64,000 nt of DNA, from positions 17,541,146-17,605,145 of the forward strand of contig NC_084940.1 in assembly GCF_958298935.1 (NCBI RefSeq), in the 5' to 3' direction. The notes under the pieces were generated by a model. The model made no database searches. It was not told the origin of the DNA and worked only from the letters and a program-made list of their open reading frames with translations. Made by a program: the position numbers and the translations under genes. Below are positions 1-12,622 of this stretch, in pieces (the first letter of the stretch is position 1; every line of letters begins with the position of its first letter). The DNA is from Phragmites australis. Its lineage: Eukaryota; Streptophyta; Magnoliopsida; Poales; Poaceae.

Positions 1-1494
1 GACACGCTGGCATGCCACATCAACCTATCGCCCATTGCAAGGGCGACATGTGCCTTGTTGCCCTTCTTATGTGCGATAGACGTCTAGTCTTGCAATTTTT
101 TCAAACATATGCCTATTTTTGTTAAATTTGGATCATGGAAATATAAAAATAAAAAATTCCAGACTGCTCATCCGTTGTAATAGTTGTCCTTTTTACCAAC
201 ATATAAGGGGAGTGATGCCGGACTACATCTTGATCTTCTCTATGCTTCTCCTTTTATATTCTTAGTTGATGGTGCGTGGTAACATGATTATTACAATAAC
301 GATGTGGTTAAAATTGTCAAGGAACAAACTAATTAATCCTTGACCCGAAATTTGCAACCATTTTCCTGTCTCTTGGTCGACTAGTAGCATCATCAAATCT
401 TTGGATTTTAACAATTGGTATTCCTCGATGACAGATTGACAGCGATCTCATGGTCGTCCATATATGCATTTCCTTGGGCAATGTCAAACTAGGAAACAAA
501 AGCAAAGCTGGCAATGAAGCTGAATGATCGAGTAAGTCCAACCGATAAAGATCAGCAAGTAAAAACTAATGCAAGCAAGCAAAAGCACACGTGCCATATT
601 GAAATATCTGATACATCAAATTAAGTTTCCAGACCTTTTGATTACTAGGTCTATTGATTCACCTAACCGCCGGAGCATCAGGAGCCAAAGTGCATTGTGA
701 TCTCCCTTTTGGCATGCCTGCACAACGGATTAACATCTGATAGTGACGCTATGGCGGTAGTCGTCCAAAATGCGCACGGCATCTGGAAAGTTCGACCAGG
801 CGAAGTTGTCGGCAACCGCTAACAGCAATAAAAAAAGATCAGCTTATCGCCGTCCTTTCGTTTGAGCAGCAATTTGCCATTCAGTGAAACTAAGAACTGT
901 TTTTGAAGGCACAGTTCTCTTTTGTCACTGGAGTATCGGTAACACTCTCCAAAGTAACAAGATGGACTAATGGTACGTAAAAGTTACTCATATCTATATG
1001 TGATTTTTTTTAAAAAGAAAATGAAGTTAGAATTTTTTTAATCATTGGTTTAGTTGTGGTATTCTTAGCAAGCAGTAGCAGCATGCTTGCTACTAGCACG
1101 TAAACATCAATCACAACACGTCATGGATTTTTCATATGGTCGACTGAGCGAGTGCTGCAGAGGTCGACAGAAAGTACGCAAATGCAGAAAACATGACCAA
1201 GCACATGTCACGCGACTTTGCCTTGGCGATCTTTCGACATTTGATACGGCCTAAGAGTGTGCACTACGGCTCTCGGCATAGGTCGTTGTCAAAACAAGCA
1301 AACGAAATTTAAGCTGAAAGAGTCCAGTTGTCATCGACCAATATAATCACTTGGCATATAGCATATACTGCCTCAAGGAGAGAAAGATGAGTCACAAATA
1401 CAAAGATATTATAAATTCCAACGAAGTACCACTTATCCAAGGAGAGAAAGACGATCTTTCCAGATATATTACATACAGATTTATGGGGACACAC
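1..1494. other. Non-coding intergenic DNA
   Basis: I see no gene here. Open frames are short (under about 70 codons), overlap on both strands and match nothing I recognise. No structured RNA or transposon end could be identified. It may contain decayed repeats that only a library search would reveal. Confidence 0.5.
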
Positions 1495-1604
1495 GCTATT
1501 CTACACCCAGTGTATTCTACACCATAGAGCTACTGAACTAATTGGCAACTGAGCTCAGTAGTTCAGTAGCTCCTAGTGTAGAATAGTTCTGGATGTAGAA
1601 TAGC
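1495..1604. mobile_element. Foldback MITE-like element
   Basis: About 110 bases that fold back almost completely. The left end GCTATTCTACACCCAG pairs with the right end CTGGATGTAGAATAGC, and the inner arms repeat the pattern (ATTCTACAC near 1514, GTGTAGAAT near 1577; GAGCTACTGAACTA against TAGTTCAGTAGCTC). Size and symmetry fit a miniature inverted-repeat transposon or foldback element without coding capacity. I could not fix a target duplication, so the superfamily is open. Confidence 0.6.
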
Positions 1605-1750
1605 ACATGTGTGTCTATATGTATATATATCTCGAAAGTTATAACATGTATGTATATATGTATGTATATATCTTATTTAAGTTATAACAGGATCAACTAT
1701 GGATGAAGCTGGGAGTACAGATTAGTTTCTCTCCCTCTATATATATAGTA

Positions 1751-2007
1751 CTCCCTCCGGTCATAAATACTTGACGCTGTGATCAAGATTCGGTCAAACT
1801 TTTAAAACTTTGACTATCAATATCTTTCAAAATATTTAGTTTGAAAATATAAATATCATACGTGTAGTTTTGTTTTGAAAAAAATACTTTCATAATACTA
1901 TATATCTATTATATATTATAACTATATTTTAATATAAAATAGTGGTCAAATTCTATGTCGAATACCATAAAAAGTTAAAAACGTCATGTATTTTTGACCG
2001 AATGGAG
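1751..2007. mobile_element. Stowaway-type MITE (Tc1/mariner-derived)
   Basis: A 257-bp AT-rich element. The left terminus CTCCCTCCGGTCATAAATAC is mirrored at the right end, where the plus strand reads GTATTTTTGACCGAATGGAG, with three mismatches. It is flanked by TA on both sides (1749-1750 and 2008-2009), the target duplication expected for Stowaway. The CTCCCTCCG start is the recognised Stowaway terminus in grasses. It has no coding capacity and would move only with a mariner-like transposase supplied elsewhere. Confidence 0.88.
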
Positions 2008-2717
2008 TATATGCCATATGCCACACGATGTGAAACAAACATGCATGTGAAAGTTTCCGCACGAGGAAGTTGCCTAGCAACCTTCACGAATCAAGCTATG
2101 TGGCCGTCAGCAAAGCAGGAAGGATTTGGATCCTCGCAAAGTCGAGTGTGAGAGTTTAGACTTTAGAGTACGTGGTCAAGTGGCCATGCATGCATAATTG
2201 TGTCAGAATAGATTAGATACGGAGCAAGGAAAGTGCAGCGCGCGCGGCCATTAGTGTTTCCCGGTGCTCGATTTGACCAGGCATTTGGTTTGCGCGGGAG
2301 AGAGCAAGTTGCTCTTGTCTACATTTCATGTGTTGTCTCTTGACGGATAATGATCGTTTTGGAGGGCTGGAAGTGTCGTTTAGCTCCCGTGCAAGTGTAG
2401 GGTGGACCATACGAGGTTTTGGCCTAGCTGCCTACTTGTCATTATCTGTAGATCTGATATGTACTGTGTCAAACACTGACCTCCGGTTTTCCGGCCCCTA
2501 ACTGAGACGGTGAAAATTGAGGAATTGGCCGGCGGCTCCGATCGGTGCTAGTACGATTGGACTTCTCTGGATACTTTTTTAAATGGACTTGCCCAGCAAA
2601 ATAGTTACTTGTCTCATATTTTGTCTGAAAAAGTTACCCCGGCGGTTCCTTTCTTTTGGGTTTTAATTTTTGCTAGTGTTTAACCATGACTATGTGGATG
2701 GAATTGGGATCCTTTAA
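2008..2717. other. Non-coding spacer with a dispersed block
   Basis: No gene seen. Bases 2317-2405 resemble 48236-48345 (shared words include ACATTTCATGT, CTCTTGAC and TGATCGTTTTGGA), so at least this part is a repeat or an old duplicated segment. Confidence 0.45.
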
Positions 2718-4159
2718 CACTACTATAGAAATAGTCATATTTATCATCTCATCACTGCCGGTTCGTTGCAAGTTGACAGTGATACAATTTCACCGTCAGC
2801 TCGTTACGGGTGTGTCATTTTTTAGCTGAAAACGTACAGTAAAAATAGGTATCACTACCGGCCTATAATATGAACCCACAGTGACTCTTATCACTGCCAG
2901 TCTGTCATACCAACCGGCGGTAACCAAAAGATTAAATTTGAAAATTGTATTGATTCTATTTTTGACTCACAGCTCACGTCTAGGCTCACGGCCTTATCCG
3001 CTAACAACCTCTCTCACCCCTTTATCCTCATCTCCTCCTCTCTCTCTCTCATGTCCACACCCGTGGATCCTCATCTCCTCCTCTCGCTCTCTCAAGTCGG
3101 CGCCGCCCTCTTGCACCATGGTCGTAGCCCACAGCCACCACAGCACCACGGTGGTCTCGACGGGCGAGGTTGGGAACAGCCACGTGGACCAGACGCTGCA
3201 CACGCCAGTGGGCGGGGCTGTGAACTGGAGCCTGCAGGCGAAGGACGCGATCGGGGCGAGGGGCGAGGGGCGAGGGATGCAACGGCATCCCCGCATCCGC
3301 TGCTGGTGGTTGTGACGGCGACGAAGTCGACGCCGGCTTCCGTGGGCGAATGGGCGGCGACGCTGATGAGGATATTGCACATGGTGCGACTAGTTGCTCC
3401 GCCGCTACTGTGCATGGTGGTGGGGTCTGCCCCGGCCTCCTCCGATGCCCACCGCTGGCCTCCGGCCTTCGGCATGCTCCCCTCACCCCTCCCCACTTTT
3501 TCCTCCGACACGGCTGTGTTCCTGGAGTGGTCTCCGATGAGGCTGGATCCGGCTGGGAATATGACTTTTGCCTCTGAGTTGTCCATAGCCACGTTTATGC
3601 TCTCATTCTTGTGTTTATGTCTTCTTGGATTAGTTTGATGTATCTGCTGCAGTGTTGTAATCCTTGATAATTCTCTGTTCATGTCTTACTGTCTTCTCGA
3701 AGCATTGTTTAGAGGAATTTCTTAGCATGTTTAGCAATATTTTTGGAAGCATTGCATAGGATTTTTTGTTGTTTAGTTCAGTTCGTTTCCCACTTCAAAT
3801 TTGTGTGACGCATGGTAATTTGTTTAGTTCAATTCGTTTCCCCAATGTTGTACTTTGTGTGTTGTGGCAGCGGCGAACGTGCCACCGGGTTTTCTTATGC
3901 ATGGCGGAGCAAAGGTCACGCTACCCTGGTAGCGGCAACAGAGCACGTCGGCGATGGTGGTGGCGGCAACCGAGCTGGCTCGATTTCGTCGAGCCTGCTC
4001 AGTTCTTTTTTCTGGCTCCTGGAACCACCTTTCACTGTCGGTTGTACAACCGGCAGTGCATGAGGTGTGACTTTCACTACCTATTATATACTATCGGTTC
4101 CAAAACCGGCAATAAAAGCCAGTTTAGAACCAGCAGTACAGGGGTGTTCTGTAGTAGTG
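2718..4159. mobile_element. Non-autonomous CACTA element (copy 1)
   Basis: The left end is CACTACTATAGAA and the right end reads TTCTGTAGTAGTG, an inverted CACTA terminus. TAA lies on both sides (2715-2717 and 4160-4162), the 3-bp duplication expected of CACTA transposons. Subterminal motifs such as ATCACTGCCGGTTC and ACCGGCAGT recur near both ends in opposite orientation. No transposase is seen, so it depends on another element. The GC-rich interior (about 3000-3560) holds several overlapping open frames on both strands, none convincing. The block 3858-3914 recurs inverted in the CACTA element at 7080-8491, so these are relatives. The interior may be captured host sequence. Confidence 0.85.
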
Positions 4160-4432
4160 TAAGCTCACAAGATTTAATGTTATAGTATTTTGTAACCAGT
4201 AACTAAATGTAAATTACTGTAGCTTATATCACAAATTATTGTTTCCCTCTGAGGATCTGGATCCATGTAGATGTGCATCATACTATAATTGAACACGGGA
4301 ATGGATGCTGCGATAAAGATGGCTTCAGTTTAAATATTTACCAAATATTCGTTCGTCATGGCACTCGAACAGTTCAAATTCTGCTTTTCCATCCGTTTCT
4401 ATCTGCACACCACTTAAAACAAAACTAGTAGT

Positions 4433-4706
4433 TAGGGTTGTCAAAAAAAAAGCTTGAGGCGTGTGAGCTACTCAAAGTCGTCTCACTAAAAACTCGATTT
4501 GAGATCAGTTCATATGAGACTCGAGTCCAGCTCGAACCTGGCTCGAAGCTCGTGAGCCTCTTATTTTATTCAATAATTTGACAAGAAAATTTATGAATTT
4601 TGGCTGTTAACCAGCCTACTCGAGCTGAGCTCGAGCAGAGTCGAGCTTCAGTCAAGCTGAGCTCAAGCTTGTCTCGAACTCAGGCTCGCTCAATCTCGGC
4701 TTGATG
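4433..4706. mobile_element. hAT-like non-autonomous remnant
   Basis: It begins TAGGGTTGTCAAAAAAAAA and then carries many copies of GAGCTCGAG/CTCGAACC-type words in both orientations, a pattern I associate with hAT-derived miniature elements of plants. The right terminus is missing; the sequence is cut by the CACTA end at 4707. Bases 4163-4432 to its left show nothing recognisable. Confidence 0.4.
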
Positions 4707-5220
4707 CACTACATCCAAACAGCACATTAGTGATAGGTAATAACTCTCATTAGTGATGGGTCTCATATCTGTCACTCTGAACACGTCATTAATGATTAGT
4801 GAGAGGTTTCAACCCGTCATTAATGACGGTCATCTGTGACAGGACACAATTGAGACCCGTCACAGAAGTGCATCTCTTATGTCCTGTGAGGGCCTGTGGC
4901 TCATCACTAATGCAACTCATTAGTAACAGGTAGAAACAACACCCGTCACTACTGTGTTGTCATCTATGACGGGTATGTACATCACTCGTTACTAATGAGT
5001 TTCATCAATGACGGATGTTTGGTTGAAACCTGTCACTGATGACTCATAGCAATGATGAGGTCTCTTTTCACCTGTCACTAATGTGCTACCATCTGTGAGA
5101 GGAGCGTACAACCACTTGTTACTAATGAGTTTCATCAGTGACGGATATTTGGCTAAAACCCATCACTAATGACTCACAGTAGTGACGCGGTCACTTTTCA
5201 CCCGTCACTAATATGCTAGC
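4707..5220. repeat. CACTA subterminal repeat array
   Basis: At least fifteen variants of ATTAGTGACGGGT or its reverse complement ACCCGTCACTAAT, spaced roughly 20-50 bp and alternating in orientation. In CACTA transposons such subterminal repeats are the binding sites of the DNA-binding transposase subunit. The same motif family fills 48440-48830 and 50280-50562. Confidence 0.75.
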
Positions 5221-5468
5221 CCCCTAGGGGTCTTCCCTGCTTCCTGGCTACATCCTAAAGCAAAGTTAGGATTTAGAATGCATCTTCTCCTGCACATATC
5301 CACAGGTAAACATATCCACCGTATTGACATTAGGATAGAACATCAAGGTCACTCAAGTTTAAATAGTAATGTACATAAGTTGAACAGGGGGACGATTGTG
5401 TACATCAAGATCACCTCAAGATAACTATAAATTACATAAGTCAAAAATAAAACCACAAATTACATAAA

Positions 5469-7079
5469 TCAGTACACTATCTCCCTACAATGGAACTCAC
5501 ATTTTGAAGAGGTGACTTCGGTCATTGTGAACGAGGCGATCCATCCTCGAATGTTGAAGAGTGCAGACTCCTCGATGTTGCTATCTGGTAAGCTGAATTC
5601 TTGATGAATGAAATTAGTTATGGAAAAGTATGTAATTAGTGTGAGTAAAATCATTTTATCATCAGATATTAGTAATGAATAAAATCAGCTATGAAAAGAC
5701 TATGCAATTATCTTACATCTAGGGATTTCATATCTTGTCATGGTTACCACCATGTAGCGCACAACATAGAAGCCACAGGCATTGCTTGGTGGTTGTTGGT
5801 GGCACTGGAGAGAGAAAAATCATTAGTTCAAAAGAAAAAGGTAGTAGTAGAGTATTTGCAAATATGGTTGCTAGAATTTACCACGAAGGTGCTCTTATGT
5901 GTTAGTGTGCGGGGCACCTTTGGATCAGAGCAATTACACATGTTGAAAGCCCTACATGCGAAGAGGGATCGATTACTCAACATTTGGAAAAAGTTTACAA
6001 AGTTCAATATGCAACCCAAGTCATAAAGAAGTTACTCATCAAGGATGTCTTTGACTAAAGTATAGTCACATTCTCCCTGTTCGCCGTCAGGTCCTACAAG
6101 TCTTGTTGAATCGAGATACTAGACCAAGTTCCACTTTGTGGCAATGACCAGTAGGATCCAATGGCCACTCGTGTTGTGGGCAGCCATCAGGTAGTCCTTC
6201 CTCGAAAAGTAGCTCATTGCCCTAGACACATATCCCACAACGAATTCCCTATCTTGTTGCATCATTGAGACTGTCATTGTTTGGGGGTCAAGGAATCCAA
6301 AGGGCTCCTTCTTCGTCGATTCTTGCAACACGTGTCTACAAATAAGAAGCTAGTTAGATTGGGGAATTAGTGGTAAAAATTAATGAACATCTAGTTTAAA
6401 GGACTTACAATGTCCAACATCGTAATAACCCCACATCCATGCCATCGAGGTTGAAGAGGTCACATAAGTCGTTGAAGCCCATGAGGAAGTAGCGATCCCC
6501 ATTTAAAAAGTAAATGATTTTGGTACTAGATGACAATGGAACTCTTCTTTTCTCTACAACCTTGCATGTAGTAATTATGCAACTCGATACAATGTTGTCT
6601 CACCCTCTGAAGTGGATCTGTCATCAGCAAGGGCTTCCCAAGCTAGAATTTTGGGTTAGCCTTAGTCCAAGTTGCCGCTATGTCATGCTTCTCGATGATT
6701 GAGTCCTTACTAGAGGGCTTGGACTTCTTCAGCAACTGCTTCTTGGACCCTGGCTTGAACTTCTTCTTCTTCTCTAGGCTGCCCTAAGGTTGCCTAGCTA
6801 GAGATGGAGGAGTGGGCAAAGGCTACGCAGCTGACTCATCTCGTGGTTGAGGTTGGGGTAGGAAACTCGATGCACTTGAATGTCCAAACTGATCGATCCT
6901 AGATGTTTCTGGGTGCACCATGATGGGCCCCTTCTTCCATTAGAACTTTTGAAGAAGCGCTTGACCCAATTTTTGGATCTCATCATTTGGGGGGGGGGGG
7001 GGGTGGACGGGCAAATCTATGTCCACGGTATTGCATGTATAAAATCCACAATGACCTCAGCATAGCTAGGACATATTAG
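5469..7079 (-). pseudogene. Ulp1-like (C48) protease part of CACTA gene
   Basis: This is the 3' part of the CACTA gene. Reading down the minus strand, a linker with lysine-rich stretches (6700-6990) is followed by an exon with DRYFLMGFNDLCDLFNLDG (about 6505-6430), a plausible GT..AG intron (about 6411-6341) and an exon with SGHWILLVIATKWNLV. The His codon at 6161-6163 and, in another frame, NACGFYV with Cys at 5775-5777 fit the His-Asp-Cys triad of Ulp1 peptidases. A TAG stop at 6119-6121 sits where the frame would continue into YLD, and a frameshift separates His from Cys, so the gene is dead. A G homopolymer lies at 6989-7003. CACTA-linked Ulp1 genes are a known plant transposon feature; their role in transposition is unclear. 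Confidence 0.72.
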
Positions 7080-8029
7080 CACTACTACAGAATACCCTAA
7101 CACTATCGGTTCCAAAATTGTCTTTCATTATCGGTTTTGGAACCGGCAGTACTTAACGAGCAATGATAGTCGAATGGCTTTCACTGGCAACCATTGTCCA
7201 CCGGTAATGTTAGTATTTTCAAGAAACAAAAAACTAAATCACCGCACGCCAGTGCACTCTGTCGCCCTGTCTTGGCTTTGCTCCACCATGCATAAGAAAC
7301 ACGACGGCACGAAGGCCGCTGCCACAGAACACGCCACCGTCATTGGCATTAGCACGAGAGCTGATTCATTCAACTACAGCTATGAACTAAAGCAAATTAA
7401 CTTCAACATCAATCTAATTTAACACTAAAGCCAAAATTCACTGTAACCAAACTGATTCGACACTAAAGCCAAAACTCACTAGAAGCCAAAATTTAACATC
7501 AAACTGCCGCTCCTCAATCATGACACCACCGTTGATGGCGCGCCCCCTGTCATTACCCTCATCGGAGAACAACGCAGTGATGCTGAGCGGCACCTCGGAG
7601 AGGAGCGGCACCTGCGTGGTCCCAAACGCCAGCCGCGGGATGTCATCGACGGACACGATGACGACAAAGGTATTAGTTACCCTTGCAGGAGAGCTAACGC
7701 GGAGTAGGAGTGTGCCACCACTGTCATCGTTCGTGGCGATGGAAACACAGTGCAGACCATGGTGACAAACACGAGGATCAGCGCTTACACATGGTGGAGT
7801 GGTTTGGCCATCATGCCAACCAAGAGCAACGCGCGTGGGAGCTCCACGTGGTGCAACGTGAACTACCTGGGCCGCACCTGCACCAACGATGCCACGAGGT
7901 GAAGTCCCCAGTGTAGGAGGTTGAGCTGCCCAGCGCACCTTGGCCCTTGCCCCCGCCATAGATCCAGCCAGCCCCGCAGTGGATCTGGCATTCACTCGTA
8001 GGGATCCATTGTCCGGCGTGGTGGTTAGT

Positions 8030-8118
<89 letters not shown>

Positions 8119-8491
8119 TGGGTTGGGGGAGAAAGAGAGGATAAGCTCGGACATGAACTTAGAAAAATCTAGAGCTAACAGGTGGAAGAGACCAGGGGGA
8201 TTGAAAAAAGCTACAGACACAGACACAAACTCCAGTTCGACTACATTGGATGAAAAATTTGGGTCCAGGCTAGGCTTCTCTACCGGGTGTTTTCTTGAAC
8301 TGGCACTAAAACCTACCACTGCCATTGTACAATATGAGCCAACTGTGATAATAACTTATCACTGTCGGTTGTTTTCTAAAACCGGCAGTGATGTTATTTT
8401 CCTTATGAACCGGTAGTGAAAATTGTATCAATGCTGGTTTTTGGTAAACTAACAGTGATGAACCGGTATACAAAGCATTTATGTAGTTGTG
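7080..8491. mobile_element. Non-autonomous CACTA element (copy 2, nested)
   Basis: The left end is CACTACTACAGAATACC; the right end GCATTTATGTAGTTGTG is a degenerate inverted copy. Flanks are TAG (7077-7079) and CAG (8492-8494), one base short of a perfect 3-bp duplication. Subterminal ACCGGCAGT/ACTGTCGGT motifs occur at both ends. It interrupts the older CACTA gene. Block 7276-7335 matches 3858-3914 of copy 1 in inverted orientation. A 295-codon minus-strand frame (8325-7438) exists, but part of it is a translated GA microsatellite, and I recognise no family. The interior may be captured gene sequence; unproven. Confidence 0.75.
8032..8115. repeat. (GA)n microsatellite
   Basis: About 42 uninterrupted GA units (84 bp) inside the nested CACTA element. 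Such long perfect tracts are usually length-variable between individuals. Confidence 0.95.
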
Positions 8492-9066
8492 CAGGACTGT
8501 ATGTAACACCTGGACCTATGGGTGCACCTGGCCCTTTGCATCCTCAATTTGGTACCCACCAGGTCTTATGACAAGCGAGCATGGCTCTGGCCCATCAAGA
8601 AGATCTATAATATCTGGCTCCATGGATGGAGATAAGACATGTTGACCACCCTGGAGGCTTGACTACTCTTGAGTCAACAAAGGGGCTATCACCAGCTAGT
8701 GCACTAGGATTTATGACTCCCTATGCTGCAGACCTTTGCAGCACGTCTTGATAAACACTCTCCATGATTGACTGGGTCAATACTTGCACATCGATTGCAT
8801 CTGACCTCATCCTCTTCTTATACATCCTGAGGTATTCAGGGAAACCTAACTTCTAACAGTGGGAATTGGACATGCCACTCACGCGACCTAGGTTCTCAGG
8901 GTTTCCTAATGCAGTGGTGAGCACGTCATGTTCCCTCATCCCAATGAATGAACCTTCAGAGGATTAGGCTGCTATTTCTTTCACCTTTCCAGTGACTGTC
9001 TGGGTTTTGTTGGATTTGAAGGTAATTTCTCCACTATATGATAGCTTGCCCCTTGCTCGCAAATAT
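8492..9066 (-). pseudogene. Middle part of CACTA gene (Transposase_24 type)
   Basis: The minus strand encodes, in order, a segment with REHDVLTTALGNPENLGRV (about 8940-8880), a stretch ending in LTQSIMESVYQDVLQ and, after an intron-like gap, LDGPEPCSLVIRPGGYQ (about 8600-8550). These motifs match the central region of plant CACTA proteins that carry the Transposase_24 (Ptta/En/Spm) domain. In-frame stops occur, for example after SGMSNSHC. The block ends at the gypsy insertion (9067) on one side and at the nested CACTA (8491) on the other. Confidence 0.65.
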
Positions 9067-9672
9067 TGTCAAAGATTAGTTCTTGACAATATGTACGTAA
9101 TTGAACTAGGGTACCTTCGAGATCAAGGATTGAGCAGGAAACAAGACACGCGATGTATACATGTTCGAGCCCCTGAACCGGAGTAATACCCTACTTCATG
9201 TGTGGATGATGTTGTTTATAGATTGTCTCGAGTACAAGCAAGGTTGCTAAACCTATTACAATGGTGTAGATCGTATCTAAACTAATCTATGGTTGAATTC
9301 ACCAAGTATCCCCGAGGATAGGGTCTTGGTGCTTGCGTCGAGTTGTGTAGGCGTTGATATGTTATGAGTTGTTCTCATCGAGGGTCAGGGTCCTCGCCTT
9401 ACAAAGGAGTCATAGCGCCACCTTAGTCCCATCCGTAGTCGATAGGGAGTCCTTCATCTTGTCGTTCAAGCCAAGGTAGTCGAATCCAGCTTGGATATTA
9501 GTAATGCTTGAGTTGGTTCACCCAATCGAGACCTTACTAGTACATGTCTTCATGATCTCCAAGTGTATCGGGTCCCGCAGATTCGTTTCTACAATATCCA
9601 AAGTTGTCCATGTGCCCTATCCATGTACGTGTACTCCTTACGCACATATACCCTATAGTTAGATATTCAACA
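9067..9672 (-). repeat. 3' LTR of Tat-type gypsy element
   Basis: It begins TGTCAAAGATTAG on the plus strand and ends GATATTCAACA, giving TG..CA ends. It aligns along its length with 20799-21416. The flanking AATAT at 9062-9066 fixes the boundary. Confidence 0.85.
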
Positions 9673-10280
9673 GTAGCACCCTAACTCTACATAGCAGGGA
9701 GGATTTTCACAAGCGCCTACTCTAGTATTACCAAGTCTAAGCTTGGTCGAGAAAGGTAGATCAAGCTTGTAGTCAAAAGAATCGAGCAAAGGATTTCCTG
9801 TTATGAGTATCGAATGAAAACACTATTGGGTCGAGTGCCCTGTCGTTGTCCGCACTCAAAGCTCAAGAAAGGCTTAAAAACTCGACTTCTCGACACCCTT
9901 CTTTTAGTAGAGTTAAAAAAGAAATCTTTAAAATTTGAACCATTGGGCATAAGCACATTTAATGCACTCAAATGGCGTGCAAAAATTCGGATGAAACCAT
10001 CATCCTATCTTTCACGCCGAACGAGGCACTATAGTAACGGGAATGGTTACCAAAGAAACATTAAGTACCACCTTTATATTCGTACAAACTTGGACTGTAG
10101 CTATACTTCATCTTCTCGCCACAGTCTCCTGAGTCAAGCTTTTTCCTTTCTTCGCCCAAGTACATGCCACGAACACTACTGCTCCTTCCTTGCTTGAGAA
10201 AGAAACCAACTTGAAGGCCGCCGATGCCTCCTCCTAGTAGATGGATGACATGAGGCTTTTGACCGACATATGGTGACTCG

Positions 10281-12622
10281 ATGATGCAAGAATCAAAGCT
10301 TCAAGAACTTCAAGGTGAAGGAATAGTTCCTCCTCGCGAGCTAGCCAACTACTGGAGGTCAGCGTCTGGTGAGGAATTCGCATGCTGCCAGTTCAATCAC
10401 AAAGTCATGGTGTTTGAATCATTTTTTCTCTACAGTTGCAATGTTCCCCCTTCCAAATTTCTTCTCAACAATCTCGACCATTACCAAATCAAGCTCCACC
10501 ACTTAAATCCAAACTTGATAACCATGCTTAGCGTATTCGTCCATCTATGCAAAGCTTTTCTTGGTCTGTAAGGGCCTTCAACCTCACCCAAATCCATCCT
10601 TGTCGAAGAAGCACCGTGAGCTCAACCACACTGCATACTATATCAAGAAGATTGGCAAGCTTAGACAAAGTTGTTTGACCAGTGGTATGTGGCTAAAGAC
10701 TTCATTAGACGAAGGTCGAGTTTCCTGAAAGCGTGGGATAACTTCGTGTGGTATTATGCTAGAGACAATGATAACTCCCAGGACACGGCCGGATGTAGGT
10801 TTTATTTAGCATTTTACTACTTTTGTGGCTACAGTCAAGCTCTTCCGAGTGACTCATTTTTTTCTTTTAGCCTTGTCCATGCAAGACACTACTGCTCGAT
10901 TGAGCAAATTGTTCGCTGGAGAGATGCAACGATGCCTTGTTCAGCCCTACTCCCTCAAGAATCCTCGACCACCAATGGGAATTTGCTTGAATCAAGAAAG
11001 TAGTACTGACTATTGATTTTTCGACCTAGTTTGTCTTTATGATCCTAGGCTATAGCCCTCCACCAAGAGGACAACATCCCCATGACCAGAGTTCTTATCC
11101 TTGAGGATTCCTCCTACTCTGGTGCTAATGACAAGGCCAAGGGATAAACACCAACCGATCAAGAGGCTGAAGGGTCTCTTCTGTCCAAAAGATCATCTTT
11201 ACCCTTTCATCCGCAGCCTTTCAAGCAAACATGGAGAAGAAGTCAACTGGTACTGAAATTGAGTCCTTAGATGATCATTTATTTGACTGCTATCTTCATT
11301 ATCAAGTATATCCCAACTAACACCGGGTCTGTATGGGGGCCTTACAATAGGGATTGGCTGGTGCATCCCCATAATCACCTCCTCTAGAAACCACCACGCC
11401 TGATGACTCGGTAAGAGAGGTAACCCATATCAAGGTGGCCTCCTTACATTGGTCATTCCTCTGATGATTTACTCGATAAGTCCAGAATGATGACCATTCA
11501 CTGTGGGCTAATTTTTTGCATGCAATGGCTTCCATAACTTCACCAGACTCCCAAGTCATCGCTTCAACACAACCTGCTCTAGCTGCTAGTATGATGAAGA
11601 AGAAAGTCACCATCAAGATGCAGAAGTAGAACATTGTTTCGCATATCTCAATCGCCAAGAGGTTTTGCTTGAACAATTATCTTGTCTTGCAGCCTTCCTT
11701 TTCCTTCCTCACACTGTTAATTGTAGACTGTTCTCCCTAGAGAAGCTAGAAGAATAGACGATGAGCAGTCCCACTGACCAGCTGACTCCATCCTCCACAG
11801 TGACGTTGCCTTCACTTTCTCGAGTAGAGAAAACTCTCGCGGATGCACCTAAAATGAGCCTGCAAACCAACAGGGCTAAGATCCCAACTGATGATCCTTG
11901 GATAGAAATAGAGGATCTCTTCAAGGCTGCAGGTGTCAAGATTGCCGCTGCCAAGGCTCGGTACTTGGAGACCGACCATAGCAATTGCCAGGAGGAACTG
12001 AATACCGCCTAAGAAAGAATTGACCGTTAGTTTATCCCCACATCACTAGCATGTGATTCGATTATTGAACAACTAATGACTATTGATTTTTGTCTGCTTT
12101 TCAGTTCTTGATTCCTTCTTAAGGAACAAGGAGGCTATCATCAATGACGCAATGAAAACTATAAACAATAATTCCAAATATCAAGAAATGCTCAGAGGCG
12201 AGCTAAGGATAGCAAAAACTTATTGAAAGGCCATGGCTATCGAATGAGATAGTATGGCTGCTGAATGGGACACCATTGTTGGTGCACTGGACGCTATGGC
12301 TGCCGAGCGAGACACAATTGCAACCGCACGAGATGTTATGGCTATCGAGCGGGACGCCGTGGTCACCGTGCTTCAAAAGCTGAAAGATCATACCTTCAAT
12401 CGCATGAACTAGTCGGCCACCGTAAGCGCCAAGACAATACTTGGTCTCCTCAAAAGCTACAACCCCAACCTTGATACATTAGTAGTGACAGAGAGGTTCA
12501 ATTGTTCAGTAGAGGAGGCAACAAATATTATTCAAAGCGTCAAGCTTCTGATACCTGCCTTCGTCGAGTCCCTAGGGCTCTGCTTGCTTGATGAAGAAAG
12601 TGAGGGTAGTCTTTCTGGCTAA
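10281..12622 (+). pseudogene. Antisense ORF A of gypsy element (PF04195-like)
   Basis: This decayed reading frame runs opposite to the element's gag-pol. The first part has KVMVFESFFLYSCNVPPSKF and then LNPNLITMLSVFVHLCKAFL, which resemble the plant 'putative gypsy type transposon' domain (PF04195). A middle part follows in the same frame (10671-11003). The end (about 12100-12620, frame-shifted) is rich in repeats such as MAAERDTIATARDVMAIERD, typical of a coiled coil. Several stops break it. Tat-lineage elements such as maize Grande carry antisense genes at this place; their function is unknown. Bases 9673-10280 contain only leader-like sequence. Confidence 0.62.

Noticed and set aside
2994..3682. 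Overlapping open frames of 128-196 codons on both strands in CACTA copy 1
   Set aside because: Several frames of both strands are open at once, which is what GC-rich sequence does by chance; no domain or splice evidence.
6989..7003. G homopolymer as a quadruplex regulatory element
   Set aside because: A single run of about 15 G in a dead transposon gene; no evidence of function.
7438..8325. 295-codon minus-strand open frame in the nested CACTA as a gene
   Set aside because: Much of its length is a translated GA microsatellite (Ser-Leu repeats); the rest has no family I recognise, and stops are absent partly because of the repeat.
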